The notes: a model not told the origin generated them from the letters alone. A stretch of 64,000 nt of DNA from Bacteroidota bacterium (GCA_003249935.1 QKHT01000212.1:1-64000), one strand, 5' to 3'; shown: positions 44,846 to 54,132, counted from the stretch's first letter. Numbers and translations: made by a program.

Positions 44846-45589
44846 TTATTCTATATTCTGTTTTAATACCTTTTTTATAGCATCTTCTACTTCAAGAACC
44901 ACCTCTTCGCCATTTCTGTTTTTTGGATTAATTGCCGGAAGGATGTGGTATGTTACAGGTGTGCCGAATTTTAGCGGAAATGAACCATATTCTACAAATT
45001 CGTGATGGCCTTCTATGGCAAACGGTACAATTAGTGCGTTTGGTGCTGCTCTTAGCAAAGTGATAATGCCTGCAGCTTGAAATGGTTTTACTGTGCCATC
45101 TTTACTTCGGGTACCTTCGGGGTAAATAACTGCGGCAGTGTTTGTTGCAGCAATTTCTTTCCCCAGTTTCGAAATCTCTTTAATACTTTGCATGCGATTA
45201 CTGCGGTCTATTAGTACCGAACCGCCATGACGCAAGTTGTAGGAAATACCGGGAATGCCTTTCCCTAACTCAATTTTTGAAATAAATTTTGGCGTGATCT
45301 TTCTGAAAGCATATATGATTGGTGGAATATCGTATGCACTCTGATGATTAGCCACAATTATAACCGGTACATTCTCCGGAATATTTTCTAAGCCTTCGAA
45401 TCGAACTTTACAACCCATTATGGCAAAGCTTTTTACAATAAGATAGTTCCAAAAGTCCACACTCTTTTTACGGGCATCTTTTCCAAAAAACTTAAGTGCA
45501 ACAACCTGTACTACGTGGAAAATCCCACACATGGCTGCAAAAGAAAATAGGAAAAGTGGTGAAAATAAATAACTTAAAATCTTTTTCAT
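44846..45589 (-). CDS. plsC: 1-acyl-sn-glycerol-3-phosphate acyltransferase PlsC
   Basis: PlsC acylates lysophosphatidic acid to phosphatidic acid at the inner membrane. The 247 residues have one N-terminal membrane segment (SPLFLFSFAAMCGIFHVVQV) and the four family motifs: VANHQSAYDIPP (HX4D), GSVLIDRSNRMQS, VIYPEGTRSKDG (for FPEGTRS) and LIVPFAIEGH. It is 24 bp downstream of the KdsC-like gene and is the last of a row of six genes starting with rbfA. Confidence 0.93.
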   Translation of the reverse strand: MKKILSYLFSPLFLFSFAAMCGIFHVVQVVALKFFGKDARKKSVDFWNYLIVKSFAIMGCKVRFEGLENIPENVPVIIVANHQSAYDIPPIIYAFRKITPKFISKIELGKGIPGISYNLRHGGSVLIDRSNRMQSIKEISKLGKEIAATNTAAVIYPEGTRSKDGTVKPFQAAGIITLLRAAPNALIVPFAIEGHHEFVEYGSFPLKFGTPVTYHILPAINPKNRNGEEVVLEVEDAIKKVLKQNIE

Positions 45590-45613
45590 TTTGTAATGTA
45601 TATAATTGTTTGT

Positions 45614-46153
45614 TTACCATCCAAAGGCTACATCATCCATCCATTTGTTCTGCGACTTGAGCACTTGTTCCAATATATCGCGGGCACAACCTTCGCCTCC
45701 GTTTTTATGTGATACATAAATCGAAATATTTTTGATTTCGGGAGCTGCATCGGCGGGGCAAACCGGAAAACCGGCTTTTACCATTACCGGATAATCAGGA
45801 ATATCGTCGCCCATATACATAACATCCGATGCTTCGAGGTTATTTTTGGTTAGAAAATCTTCGAAATCTCCCATTTTTACCGCCGATTTCATATAAATAT
45901 CTTTAATGCCTAAGCCCTCAAAACGCAATCTCACACTGTTGGTATTACCTCCTGTAATAATTGCTATCGGAAAACCCCGTTTTACAGCCAGTTGTAATGC
46001 ATAACCATCTTTAATATTCACAGTACGCATTGGCTCGCCCGAAGGATGCAATGGCAGGCATGTGCCCGATAATACACCGTCTACGTCGAACGCAAAGGCT
46101 TTTACCAAAGGTAAAATCTCTTTAAAGTTTTTGTTTTTAGTGTGATGTTTCAT
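45614..46153 (-). CDS. kdsC: KDO-8-phosphate phosphatase (KdsC-like HAD)
   Basis: KdsC removes phosphate from 3-deoxy-D-manno-octulosonate 8-phosphate in lipopolysaccharide core synthesis. The 179-residue protein is a capless HAD phosphatase of the usual length: [11 protein letters not shown] (nucleophile D23, D25), [20 protein letters not shown] (motif II), and [20 protein letters not shown] (motif III/IV), followed by CPADAAPEI. Its start overlaps the DUF2520 gene by 4 bp. In Bacteroidota KdsC-like and DUF2520 genes often stand together, so I favour KdsC over a nucleotidyl-sugar HAD. Confidence 0.85.
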   Translation of the reverse strand: MKHHTKNKNFKEILPLVKAFAFDVDGVLSGTCLPLHPSGEPMRTVNIKDGYALQLAVKRGFPIAIITGGNTNSVRLRFEGLGIKDIYMKSAVKMGDFEDFLTKNNLEASDVMYMGDDIPDYPVMVKAGFPVCPADAAPEIKNISIYVSHKNGGEGCARDILEQVLKSQNKWMDDVAFGW

Positions 46154-46944
46154 AGTGCGTCATCCGTATTATACATGTTAATAATGCTGTCAGTCAATGA
46201 TTTGTATATGTTTTTCAATTGTGGACTCTCAATTAGATTCATGTGCCTTTCTATGGTTTTGTAATCGCCACGTAAAGCGGGGCCTGTCTGAACCATTTCT
46301 GCCGGATTTAGTAAAGCTTTTCGGGCTGTTTCGGCCATTAATGGTTCAAACAACCTTGGATCAACCCCATTCTCAACCGCCAATTGTTGTGCCAGTGCCC
46401 ATAAATGATTTACAAAATTATTCACAAATACGGCCGAAACATGTGCCGACAAACGCATGTTTCCATCGGCATATTGCACCTTATTAGTCATCTTGCCCGC
46501 CAATGTGATTAATGAATCGGTAAGTTCCTCGGTATTGCCTTCAACTAAGAGTGGCACCGAATTAAAATCAATCGGGATATCTTTCGAAAGCGATTGCAAC
46601 GGATACATCACGCCATAGTGGTTTGTTTTAGACCCGAATACCGATGCATCGACACTCGCGGCTGTATGTACCATTATTTTATTTTTGTAAGGAAATCGTT
46701 CAATGACTCGCGCGATCGCATCGTCATTAATGGCCAACAGGTACATACCGGCACTGCCTTCAATTTGTTTAAAATCTGTAGTATAGTTGCAGCCAATTCT
46801 TTTGGCTAATGATTTGACTCCTTTGGCTTTTCTCCCCACAATCTGCGTAATCGACACGCCTGCATTTGCCAAAGCCAGAGCATAGTGGGTGGCAACATTG
46901 CCACTGCCAATAATTACAATTTGATCGATTTCGGTATTTTGCAT
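46150..46944 (-). CDS. Rossmann-fold DUF2520 protein
   Basis: The 264-residue protein has an N-terminal dinucleotide-binding domain ([20 protein letters not shown], then [16 protein letters not shown]) and the helical DUF2520 domain ([40 protein letters not shown], and [17 protein letters not shown]). Members resemble ketopantoate reductase or pyrroline-5-carboxylate reductase folds; the substrate is not established. It lies 2 bp after the LolC/E gene and overlaps the KdsC-like gene by 4 bp, so it is translated with them. Confidence 0.88.
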   Translation of the reverse strand: MQNTEIDQIVIIGSGNVATHYALALANAGVSITQIVGRKAKGVKSLAKRIGCNYTTDFKQIEGSAGMYLLAINDDAIARVIERFPYKNKIMVHTAASVDASVFGSKTNHYGVMYPLQSLSKDIPIDFNSVPLLVEGNTEELTDSLITLAGKMTNKVQYADGNMRLSAHVSAVFVNNFVNHLWALAQQLAVENGVDPRLFEPLMAETARKALLNPAEMVQTGPALRGDYKTIERHMNLIESPQLKNIYKSLTDSIINMYNTDDAL

Positions 46945-46946
46945 GA

Positions 46947-48167
46947 TTATTCTGTAAGTTTACGTGCAATGTAAGCCGATGGATACCATGAAGCAAAAAA
47001 ACCCATAATGGCTACTGTTATAAATATGTAAACCAAATCCGAAAATTGAACATGTACAGGATAGGCATCAACAATAAACGTACCTGTACCTAACTTTACA
47101 AATCCGAACCACTTTTGTATCAATGAAATTATTACGCCTGCCGCAATACCCGATAAACAGCCAATTCCCGAAATAAGCCAACCTTCAGTTAAAAAAATCT
47201 GACGGATGAATTTTCGGTCGGCACCCATGTTTTTAAGGGTTATCGCATCGGCCGTTTTGTCGATAATCAGCATAGATAGCGACCCGATAATGTTGAAAAT
47301 AGCAATCAATAATATAAACGACAAAATAAGGAATGTCATCCATTTTTCTATCTGCATCATCCGGTAAAAGCTTTCCTTTTGTTCATGCCTGTTCTTTACA
47401 ACATACGATTTACCTATCTTTTCTTGTAGCTCGTCTTTAGTCTTTGCTTCATCTGCATCCGCTTTCAGTCTAATTTCTATGGCTGTTACTTCGTTGGTAT
47501 ATCCAAAAAGATTTCTGGCAATATCAATGTCGGCCAGCATATAGTTTTCGTCGTATTCCGGCTGACGTACCAAAAAGATAGCCGAAGGGTACAAAATTTC
47601 GGAATTGAATCCACTTGTAGGATCATTCAGCGGAATATTTCCAATTCGTTTGGGGGCAAAAATCTCAAATGGTTTTACAAATTTTATACCTGAACCCAGA
47701 GTTTTTGCCAAACCATATCCTGGAATGCCATATCTGTAATCGCCTTCAGTAAGCACAAACGATCCTTCGTACAAAATAGAATCAATATTGGTAACTTCAG
47801 AATATTTACTCCCAACACCTTTCAAAATAGCTGGTGTAGTTTTTTCGTCGTACTTTATTAGTACCTGCCCTTGAAGTGTAGCGCAGAAGGCCGCAACACC
47901 CGGTGTTGTGGCTAAAACCGAAATTAAATTTTTGTCTGAACCATCGAAAACTTTGCCTGAAACCGGCATTATTTTCAACTGTGGATCAAAGGAATTATAC
48001 AATGACTCCAGAAGTCCGCTAAATCCGTTGAACACCGACAAAACCACTACCAGTGCCATCGTACCGATTGTAACGCCAGCCAGCGAAACCAACGAAATAA
48101 GATTAATCGCGCTGTGCGACTTCTTGGCCAGCAGATACCTTTTCGCTATTTGAAAGGGTAGATTCAT
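46947..48167 (-). CDS. Lipoprotein-releasing ABC transporter permease (LolC/E type)
   Basis: This 406-residue FtsX/MacB-like permease has a first helix (INLISLVSLAGVTIGTMALV with VVLSVFNG), a periplasmic MacB-type domain (about 45-270) and three C-terminal helices, with WMTFLILSFILLIAIFNIIG, LTEGWLISGIGCLSGIAAGV and FITVAIMGFFASWYPSAYIA at the last positions. The pattern AKRYLLAKKSHSAINLIS is typical of LolC/LolE. It would extract lipoproteins for transfer to the outer membrane, fitting the many lipoprotein genes nearby. LolD is not in the window. Overlaps the methyltransferase gene by 4 bp. Confidence 0.9.
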   Translation of the reverse strand: MNLPFQIAKRYLLAKKSHSAINLISLVSLAGVTIGTMALVVVLSVFNGFSGLLESLYNSFDPQLKIMPVSGKVFDGSDKNLISVLATTPGVAAFCATLQGQVLIKYDEKTTPAILKGVGSKYSEVTNIDSILYEGSFVLTEGDYRYGIPGYGLAKTLGSGIKFVKPFEIFAPKRIGNIPLNDPTSGFNSEILYPSAIFLVRQPEYDENYMLADIDIARNLFGYTNEVTAIEIRLKADADEAKTKDELQEKIGKSYVVKNRHEQKESFYRMMQIEKWMTFLILSFILLIAIFNIIGSLSMLIIDKTADAITLKNMGADRKFIRQIFLTEGWLISGIGCLSGIAAGVIISLIQKWFGFVKLGTGTFIVDAYPVHVQFSDLVYIFITVAIMGFFASWYPSAYIARKLTE

Positions 48168-48991
48168 TTAGTGGCTTTTACCAACAGACCTGTACCGGTT
48201 TTATGGTCTCCTTTTAAATCTGCATAGTTTAACAAAAGTACCCAAGGAAATGTAATAATGTAATATAGAGGCAGAATAATAAACAGTAATTTGCTGGTAT
48301 TGAGCATTAAAATAGGATACTTCATCGAAAAACGCCATGCGATCGACCCTGGCTTACCATAAGTAAACCGGGCTTCAATATTTTTAAAACCCGCTCTTTT
48401 AAGCTTTTGTTTTATGTCGTCAATATTGTACCCGTCGCGTACATGTTCGTCGATAAAACCGTTTATGTCGGGTGAACCATGATCGTGATCGTGATCGGCA
48501 TCACTGCCTCCCTGGTCCGAAGGGGTACTTACCATTAATAATCCTCCCGGCTTTAATGAAGTATAAAAGTTTGCAAAAACCGCTTCATCTTCCAAGATGT
48601 GCTCCATCACATCCACCGAAACAATCAAATCGAATGTGTTCGGTTTGGAAAAAGTCGTCAAATCGGCAAATTCAAACTTCACTCTTTTCCCCAGCCCTAT
48701 TTTGCTAAAAAAATTGTTGCAGTCAGCAATTTGTTCGGTTTTAACATCAACGGCCAAAATTTCATCGTTTTTACCCAATTGACTCATAAAATGGTCGTAC
48801 TGTCCAAAACCACTTCCGGCATCGAGTATCGAGATTTTAGCCGGTGCTGTTTTTCTCCATTTCTTGAGTTCATTACGGACATGCCATGAACGTAATAGCA
48901 ACATATCCAATAGTTTGTAAAAAAGAATGCGTAACGCAGGGGTTTGATTAAAAACCTTACCAAGCGAACGTTTTATGGGATCGTACTGCAT
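48164..48991 (-). CDS. SAM-dependent class I methyltransferase
   Basis: The 275-residue protein carries the methyltransferase core: ILDAGSGFGQYDHFM (motif I, about 54-68), DEILAVDVKTEQIADC (motif II), FDLIVSVDVMEHILEDEAVF and LKPGGLLMVSTPSDQGG. A His/Asp-rich stretch (DADHDHDHGSPD, about 166-177) follows and is peculiar to this protein and its close kin. A hydrophobic C-terminal segment (LLFIILPLYYIITFPWVLLL) suggests membrane contact. The substrate is unknown; ubiquinone/menaquinone-type or lipid targets are possible. It lies between rbfA (12 bp) and lolC/E (4-bp overlap). Confidence 0.87.
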   Translation of the reverse strand: MQYDPIKRSLGKVFNQTPALRILFYKLLDMLLLRSWHVRNELKKWRKTAPAKISILDAGSGFGQYDHFMSQLGKNDEILAVDVKTEQIADCNNFFSKIGLGKRVKFEFADLTTFSKPNTFDLIVSVDVMEHILEDEAVFANFYTSLKPGGLLMVSTPSDQGGSDADHDHDHGSPDINGFIDEHVRDGYNIDDIKQKLKRAGFKNIEARFTYGKPGSIAWRFSMKYPILMLNTSKLLFIILPLYYIITFPWVLLLNYADLKGDHKTGTGLLVKATK

Positions 48992-49003
48992 AATTAAATG
49001 GTT

Positions 49004-49339
49004 CTATTTTAATAAACGGTCTATATTTTCAAGATAATCCAGCGAATCGTCGATAAAAAAATGCAACTGCGGAATAGCACGCAACTGATTACGTACCCGT
49101 TGACCAAGCAAATGCCGGTAGTGCGAGGAGTTGTCGCTTACCAATTTCAGTATCGCCTCGCCTTCGTTCGATGGGAAGAAGCTCAGGTAAATTTTAGCGA
49201 CACTTAAATCGGGCGATGTACGCACCACGGTAACCGTAATTAATTTACCTTTCAGATTGTTCTGTGCTTCGCGCTGAAATATTTCGCCCAATTCCTTTTG
49301 TATCAATCGCGATATTTTTTGTTGTCTTGTTGTTTCCAT
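49004..49339 (-). CDS. rbfA: 30S ribosome-binding factor RbfA
   Basis: RbfA binds 16S rRNA during late 30S assembly and is needed for cold growth. From the ATG at 49339 the product has 111 residues: METTRQQKISRLIQKELGEI, then TVVRTSPDLSVAKIYLSFF with a KH-like fold and RVRNQLRAIPQLHFFIDDSL. A longer frame from 49378 adds a low-quality hydrophobic start and is rejected. It heads a six-gene run with the methyltransferase, lolC/E, DUF2520, kdsC and plsC genes. Confidence 0.94.
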   Translation of the reverse strand: METTRQQKISRLIQKELGEIFQREAQNNLKGKLITVTVVRTSPDLSVAKIYLSFFPSNEGEAILKLVSDNSSHYRHLLGQRVRNQLRAIPQLHFFIDDSLDYLENIDRLLK

Positions 49340-49754
49340 ATCCTTATATTTTATGCAAAAAAACGAAAAAAAAACCATGCCCTAAAACATCAACTCTCTT
49401 TTATTGCATTTTGTCAGAACAGTTGATAAGGAATTTGGTTCGTTAATCGCTACACCACATGGTTTTATGTAACTAAATTGCTATTTCATCATTGCATTTC
49501 AATGTCGTTTATTTAAGGCCAACGGTCTGCAAGCATTAGCAAGGTGCAGCGCACCTTGTCAGTGAATATAAAAACAAAGCAAGCACTGAAAGGGCATAAG
49601 GATTCGTAACTAAACGATATTGCATAGCAATTTTTGAAAACATACCTTAAAACGATATAGTAGGCTGCAAAAAATATGTTGTTTAGCATAGTTGTATGAC
49701 ATATAATTAAATAATGGACTTATATTTAGGATAATAAGTTAGTAAATATTTCAA
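49340..49754. other. Divergent spacer between rbfA and the GntR regulator
   Basis: No gene is supported. It contains a stable 8-bp stem (49540-49547 with 49551-49558, 3-base loop) immediately followed by a second stem of TCAGTG/CACTGA (49559-49564 with 49584-49589), and a short TTGC/GCAA stem near 49621. The arrangement looks like a decayed structured repeat or the end of a non-coding RNA. Neither a tRNA nor a known riboswitch is recognised. Confidence 0.5.
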
Positions 49755-49785
49755 ACTGGTAGGTACTGGTGGTATAAAAATTTTG
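49755..49785 (+). promoter_or_regulatory. Promoter region of the gal operon with ACTGGT direct repeats
   Basis: The word ACTGGT occurs twice, exactly 10 bp apart (49755-49760 and 49765-49770), just upstream of a weak -7 like AAATTTTG (49778-49785). A repeat spaced by one helical turn in front of the -7 is what an autoregulatory GntR operator would look like. No perfect -33 is seen. Confidence 0.45.
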
Positions 49786-49836
49786 CAGATAAAATAATTG
49801 TATATATCTTCGGCTTCGAAAAATAAATATCATAAA

Positions 49837-50838
49837 ATGGATTATATTTTTATCGAAAGCAATTCAGAAATTCCTAAATACCGGCAAATTGTCGATTCTG
49901 TGGTTAATGCCATTGCCAACGGAGTGCTGAAGCGTGGTGATAAAATTCCATCGTTAAATGATATTGTAAAACAGTATAATCTTAGCAGAGATACGGTTTT
50001 GGCTGCTTTTAAAGAGCTGAAAGACAGAAAAATTATCTCTTCAACCCCGGGTAAAGGGTACTACATTCAAACCAGTAATTCGGCACGACGCGAAAAGGTA
50101 TTTATGTTGTTCGATGAGTTTAATGCCTTTAAGGAAGATCTTTACTATGCATTTATTGATGCTGTGGGGAAAAAGGCTGAGGTTGATCTCTTTTTTCATC
50201 ACTTTAACCGAAAAGTTTTTCAATCGTTAATTGATGAAAACAGGCTCGATTATACATCGTTTGTTATTTTACCCGGTTCAGTCCAAAACCTTGCTCCCAT
50301 TTTGCGAAAATTGCCTTTTGACCGTACATTTATTCTCGACAGGCGAATAGGGGAAATTGAAAAATTTTATGGCTGTATTTACCAGGATTTTGGGCAGGAC
50401 TTTTATGATGCTTTGAATCAGGGACAAATGTATTTGATGAAATACAATAAATTGATTATGGTTTCGCCCAAAGGTAAAGAACCGGAAGAGCGTAAAGCTG
50501 GATTCACACGCTTTTGTAGCGAAAACAGTTTTCAGTGCGAAATAATTGAGAATCTGGACAATAGATCGATCACCGAGGGTGAAGCCTATTTTCTTACCGA
50601 CGACCGGCATTTGGTTCAGATTATAAAACAAGTAGATAAAAAGAAACTGAAACTCGGACGGAATGTGGGAGTTGTATCGTTTAACGAAACCATGCTCAAA
50701 GAGGTAGTTGCAGGTGGCATAACCACTATTTCAACCGATTTTATTAATATGGGCAATCAATTGGCCGAAATGGTATTGAACAGAAAAAAGGATTTGATTG
50801 CAAATCCGTCAAAATTAATAGTTAGAAACTCTTTATAA
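49837..50838 (+). CDS. GntR/LacI-type transcriptional regulator of galactose genes
   Basis: The 333-residue product (start at the ATG 49837; upstream codons from 49798 lie before a better start) has an N-terminal winged helix (YRQIVDSVVNAIANGVLKRG, then IPSLNDIVKQYNLSRDTVLA with AFKELKDRKIISS) and a C-terminal periplasmic-binding-like sugar domain (about 85-330, FVILPGSVQNLAPILRKLPF, GVVSFNETMLKEVVAGGITT). This GntR-plus-LacI effector architecture is common for sugar regulators in Bacteroidota. It is 10 bp upstream of galK, so galactose or a derivative is the probable effector. Confidence 0.87.
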   Translation: MDYIFIESNSEIPKYRQIVDSVVNAIANGVLKRGDKIPSLNDIVKQYNLSRDTVLAAFKELKDRKIISSTPGKGYYIQTSNSARREKVFMLFDEFNAFKEDLYYAFIDAVGKKAEVDLFFHHFNRKVFQSLIDENRLDYTSFVILPGSVQNLAPILRKLPFDRTFILDRRIGEIEKFYGCIYQDFGQDFYDALNQGQMYLMKYNKLIMVSPKGKEPEERKAGFTRFCSENSFQCEIIENLDNRSITEGEAYFLTDDRHLVQIIKQVDKKKLKLGRNVGVVSFNETMLKEVVAGGITTISTDFINMGNQLAEMVLNRKKDLIANPSKLIVRNSL

Positions 50839-50848
50839 ATTATTTATC

Positions 50849-52009
50849 ATGCAAGTAAGCGAATTAAAACAGAAATTTTTCGAATTTTTTGGAGAAGGCG
50901 AAGTAAGTGTATATTTCGCACCGGGTCGTGTTAATCTTATAGGCGAGCACACCGATTATAACGCGGGTTTTGTATTCCCCTGTGCATTATCATTTGGTAT
51001 CTATTGCCTCGTACGCAAAACCGATCTTAAAGTGTTCCGTTTCCGCGACATTAAAGTACCTAATGCCTTTGATATTGCACTCGAAGATCTTTCTAAACCA
51101 GTTGGTAAAGAGTGGGTTAATTATCCTATTGGCGTTATTGCCCAATTCATTAAAAATGGCATGCCTCCAAAATCGGGCTTAGATGTAATGTTTGCCGGTT
51201 TTGTTCCTATGGGGGCTGGTCTTTCTTCTTCTGCCGCAGTAGAAGTTGTAACCGGTACTGCATTTTCGGATATTTTTGGTTATGAGGTAAGTAAAAAAGA
51301 TATTGCGTTATATGGCCAACGCGCTGAGCATGAATATGCTGGTGTAAAATGTGGTATTATGGACCAGTTTATTTCGGCACATGGTGCTAAAGATCATGCA
51401 ACATTCCTAAATTGCGATACTTTGGAGTACGAATTGGTTCCTGTAAAACTCGATGGTGCAAAAATTGTTATTTCAAATACTAACAGCCCCCACAAACTCG
51501 AGTCGAGTGCTTACAACGAACGTGTTGCCCAATGTAATGCGGCTGTTGAAGCGATTAAGCCTTACAAGAATATTAACAAGCTGGGCGAAATTTCGTGGGA
51601 AGAATTCCTTAAAGTTGAAGATAAAATTGCCGATCCTATTGCGCGCAAACGTGCCCGCCATGTCGTGTCAGAAATTAAACGTACTACCGACGCTGTTGCT
51701 GCTCTTAAAGCCGGCGATATTGCCAAGTTTGGTTTACTAATGAATGGTTCGCACGATTCGTTGCGCGACGATTATGATGTAACTGGTCTCGAACTGGATA
51801 CTATGGTAAACGAAGGTCGTAAAATTGAAGGCGTTATCGGTACACGCATGACTGGTGGTGGTTTTGGCGGATGTACCGTTTCTATTGTAAAAGACGAAGC
51901 TGTAGACACTTTTATTGCTCAGGTTGGAGCAAATTACGAAAAAGTAACCGGCTTGAAACCATTGTTTTATGTTGCCGAAATTGGCGACGGCGGTCACAAA
52001 GTAGAATAG
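50849..52009 (+). CDS. galK: Galactokinase
   Basis: GalK phosphorylates alpha-D-galactose to galactose 1-phosphate with ATP. The 386 residues contain the GHMP kinase motifs: FAPGRVNLIGEHTDYNAGFV (galactokinase signature, about 23-42), PMGAGLSSSAAVEVV (phosphate loop, about 120-134), CGIMDQFISAHG, and TRMTGGGFGGCTVS. Length fits the bacterial enzyme. It is cotranscribed with the GntR regulator 10 bp upstream, and its message runs into the terminator at 52031. Confidence 0.97.
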   Translation: MQVSELKQKFFEFFGEGEVSVYFAPGRVNLIGEHTDYNAGFVFPCALSFGIYCLVRKTDLKVFRFRDIKVPNAFDIALEDLSKPVGKEWVNYPIGVIAQFIKNGMPPKSGLDVMFAGFVPMGAGLSSSAAVEVVTGTAFSDIFGYEVSKKDIALYGQRAEHEYAGVKCGIMDQFISAHGAKDHATFLNCDTLEYELVPVKLDGAKIVISNTNSPHKLESSAYNERVAQCNAAVEAIKPYKNINKLGEISWEEFLKVEDKIADPIARKRARHVVSEIKRTTDAVAALKAGDIAKFGLLMNGSHDSLRDDYDVTGLELDTMVNEGRKIEGVIGTRMTGGGFGGCTVSIVKDEAVDTFIAQVGANYEKVTGLKPLFYVAEIGDGGHKVE

Positions 52010-52030
52010 TAAAACTGATATTATTTCATA

Positions 52031-52067
52031 CCTCACAAGTATATTATTATGTACTTGTGAGGTTTTT
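52031..52067 (+). terminator. Intrinsic terminator between galK and galT
   Basis: A perfect 11-bp stem (52031-52041 with 52052-52062, 10-base loop) is followed by five T. It sits 21 bases after galK and 24 bases before galT, so galT expression must depend on read-through or on an unseen start. Confidence 0.88.
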
Positions 52068-52090
52068 GTTTAAAGTATAAAAAGGAAAAA

Positions 52091-53137
52091 ATGAGCGAAT
52101 TTAACATCATCGACCATCCACACCGCAGGTACAATGCCTTAACCGGCGAATGGATTCTTGTTTCTCCGCACCGTTCTAAACGGCCATGGCAGGGGCAGGT
52201 CGAAAAAGCACAGGAAGAACAACGTCCGCAATACGACCCAACTTGTTATTTGTGTCCAACTAATCCCAGAGTAGGTGGCGATTCAAACCCCGATTATAAA
52301 TCGACTTTTGTGTTTACCAATGACTTTTCGGCGTTATTGTCCGACACACCTAATGGTGCAATGAACGATAGCGACTTACTGAAAGCCGAAAGCGAACAGG
52401 GTATTTGCAAGGTGATTTGCTTTTCGCCACGCCACGATTTTACAGTGCCTGAAATGGAAGTAGATGGTATTAAGGAAGTTGTGGATTTGTGGTGTAACGA
52501 ATTTGCAGAACTTGGCAAAATTGATTTCATCAACTATATTCAGATTTTCGAGAACAAAGGCAGCATTATGGGGTGCTCTAATCCACATCCACATGGTCAG
52601 ATTTGGGCTTCGAAACTTATTCCAATCGAAATTTCGAAAGAAATCGACAACCAGAAAGCGTATTTCGAAAAACACGGACGTACTTTGCTCGAAGATTATG
52701 TGGCCAAAGAACTTCAACTCAAAACACGCATTCTTGCCGAGAACGATACTTTCGTAGCCTTGATTCCATTTTGGGCTGTATGGCCTTTCGAAGGCATGAT
52801 TTTACCCAAAAAAGCGAAGGCAAATTTACTTGAACTAACAGATGCTGAACGTAGAGATTTCGCCGATATGTACAAAACCCTTACAGTAATGTACGATAAT
52901 CTTTTCGAGGTGTCGTTCCCGTATTCTGCCGGAATTCATCAGGCACCAACCGATGGTGGTGAACATCCTTACTGGCACTTGCACATGCATTTTTATCCGC
53001 CATTGCTCCGTTCTGCTTCGGTAAAAAAATTCATGGTAGGTTACGAAATGCTGGCTTCACCCCAACGCGATATTACTGCCGAAGGTGCTGCCGAGCGATT
53101 AAGATCTTTACCAACAGTGCATTATAAGCACCATTAG
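52091..53137 (+). CDS. galT: Galactose-1-phosphate uridylyltransferase
   Basis: GalT swaps UMP between UDP-glucose and galactose 1-phosphate in the Leloir pathway. The 348-residue protein has the zinc ligands in CYLCP (C53, C56), FTNDFSALL, and the nucleophile motif [10 protein letters not shown] (H166, H168). The second HIT-like half has [13 protein letters not shown], and [21 protein letters not shown] purine-rich AAGGAAAAA precedes the ATG. It follows galK by 81 bp with a terminator in between. Confidence 0.97.
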   Translation: MSEFNIIDHPHRRYNALTGEWILVSPHRSKRPWQGQVEKAQEEQRPQYDPTCYLCPTNPRVGGDSNPDYKSTFVFTNDFSALLSDTPNGAMNDSDLLKAESEQGICKVICFSPRHDFTVPEMEVDGIKEVVDLWCNEFAELGKIDFINYIQIFENKGSIMGCSNPHPHGQIWASKLIPIEISKEIDNQKAYFEKHGRTLLEDYVAKELQLKTRILAENDTFVALIPFWAVWPFEGMILPKKAKANLLELTDAERRDFADMYKTLTVMYDNLFEVSFPYSAGIHQAPTDGGEHPYWHLHMHFYPPLLRSASVKKFMVGYEMLASPQRDITAEGAAERLRSLPTVHYKHH

Positions 53138-53153
53138 TACACCATTTATTTAC

Positions 53154-53182
53154 AAAAGCCTACCGAATGGTGGGCTTTTTTT
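53154..53182 (+). terminator. Terminator of galT
   Basis: A stem of 11 bp with one T-G pair (53154-53164 with 53169-53179, 4-base loop) runs into a T-run that overlaps the tspO stop codon. Confidence 0.85.
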
Positions 53183-53648
53183 AGTTTAACATCCAAATAT
53201 GGTAGCTAAGTACACTTGCAAAGGCAACCCAAAGTGCATACGGTACCATCAGCCAGGCCGCCACTCGATTAATTTGTAAAAAACTGATGAATGTAAGTAC
53301 AATCATGGCAAACATCACCCCAATTTCAAAAAAGGCAAGCCCTAACGCATGCTGGCCAAAAAACAGAAACGACCAGGCGATATTTAATGCAAACTGAACC
53401 GCAAACAAACGCATCCCCAGTCGTTTCCCCGGATGATCGCTATGCCATACAAGACCAAATGCTACACCCATAGCCAAATACAGTACCGTCCATACTGGTC
53501 CGAAGAGCCAGTTCGGCGGATTCCACGAAGGCTTTACAAGCATTTGATACCATCCTGTAATTTCGGTCATTGTCGAAAAACTGCTCATTGTGCCCAAAAT
53601 AAGACATCCTGCGGCACCAATTACCATCTTTTGCCATGCTTTCATCAT
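53181..53648 (-). CDS. tspO: TspO/MBR family membrane protein
   Basis: TspO proteins are five-helix membrane proteins that bind porphyrins and other tetrapyrroles or sterols. The 155 residues show the family features: SSFSTMTEITGWYQMLVKPS, WNPPNWLFGPVWTVLYLAMG and LNIAWSFLFFGQHALGLAFF, with the Trp-rich loops. In Rhodobacter TspO influences photopigment gene expression. It lies 4 bp downstream of the SRPBCC gene with which it is cotranscribed. Confidence 0.92.
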   Translation of the reverse strand: MMKAWQKMVIGAAGCLILGTMSSFSTMTEITGWYQMLVKPSWNPPNWLFGPVWTVLYLAMGVAFGLVWHSDHPGKRLGMRLFAVQFALNIAWSFLFFGQHALGLAFFEIGVMFAMIVLTFISFLQINRVAAWLMVPYALWVAFASVLSYHIWMLN

Positions 53649-53652
53649 AATC

Positions 53653-54114
53653 TTATTGTTTTTGGTTGAACCTTTTTTCTAAAGATAAGTATCGGAATTT
53701 GAAGATTTGTTGTACTTTTTTATCTACAAAAAGCAAGCCTGCCAACCTGCCGAAAATTCCACGTCCAATGTCGTAATGCAGTATGTCCGTCATCAGCGTA
53801 CCAGTTTCCTTTGCTTCAAAATGGTGTTCATGATGCCACAAACGATAGGGGCCTTTGCGTTGTTCGTCGACAAAATAGCGGCCATGCTCAATAAAGGTAA
53901 TTTCTGTACACCAGTTAATCGTCATATTTAACATGGGTTTCAACTTGTACATTATCATCAAACCGGCATACATTTTATCCGGTACATCCGATGTTATTTC
54001 GAAATGCATATCCGAAGGAGTAACCTCATTCAAATTGTAAGGCGTAGCAAAATACGCCCATGCCGATTCAATCGGTATTTCTAAATATTGCTGCTGAACC
54101 AGTTTTTTAATCAT
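53653..54114 (-). CDS. SRPBCC family protein
   Basis: The 153-residue protein has the START-like SRPBCC fold: QQYLEIPIESAWAYFATPYN, LNEVTPSDMHFEIT, INWCTEITFIEHGRYFVDEQ, PYRLWHHEHHFEA, and a closing GRLAGLLFVDKKVQQIFKFR. Proteins of this group in Bacteroidota often stand near TspO, photolyase and carotenoid genes. Ligand and function are unknown. It is first of two genes; a 15-bp palindrome (54133-54147) lies just upstream. Confidence 0.82.
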   Translation of the reverse strand: MIKKLVQQQYLEIPIESAWAYFATPYNLNEVTPSDMHFEITSDVPDKMYAGLMIMYKLKPMLNMTINWCTEITFIEHGRYFVDEQRKGPYRLWHHEHHFEAKETGTLMTDILHYDIGRGIFGRLAGLLFVDKKVQQIFKFRYLSLEKRFNQKQ

Positions 54115-54132
54115 ATGGGTTGTATTGTTGTG

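Noticed and set aside
48655-48760. Small plus-strand frames opposite the methyltransferase gene
   Set aside because: Several overlapping plus-strand frames (48472-48889) are antisense shadows of a clear methyltransferase.
49510-49660. Integron attC site or tRNA-like structure in the rbfA-GntR spacer
   Set aside because: The expected RYYYAAC/GTTRRRY end pair is absent and no cloverleaf can be drawn; only two simple stems remain.
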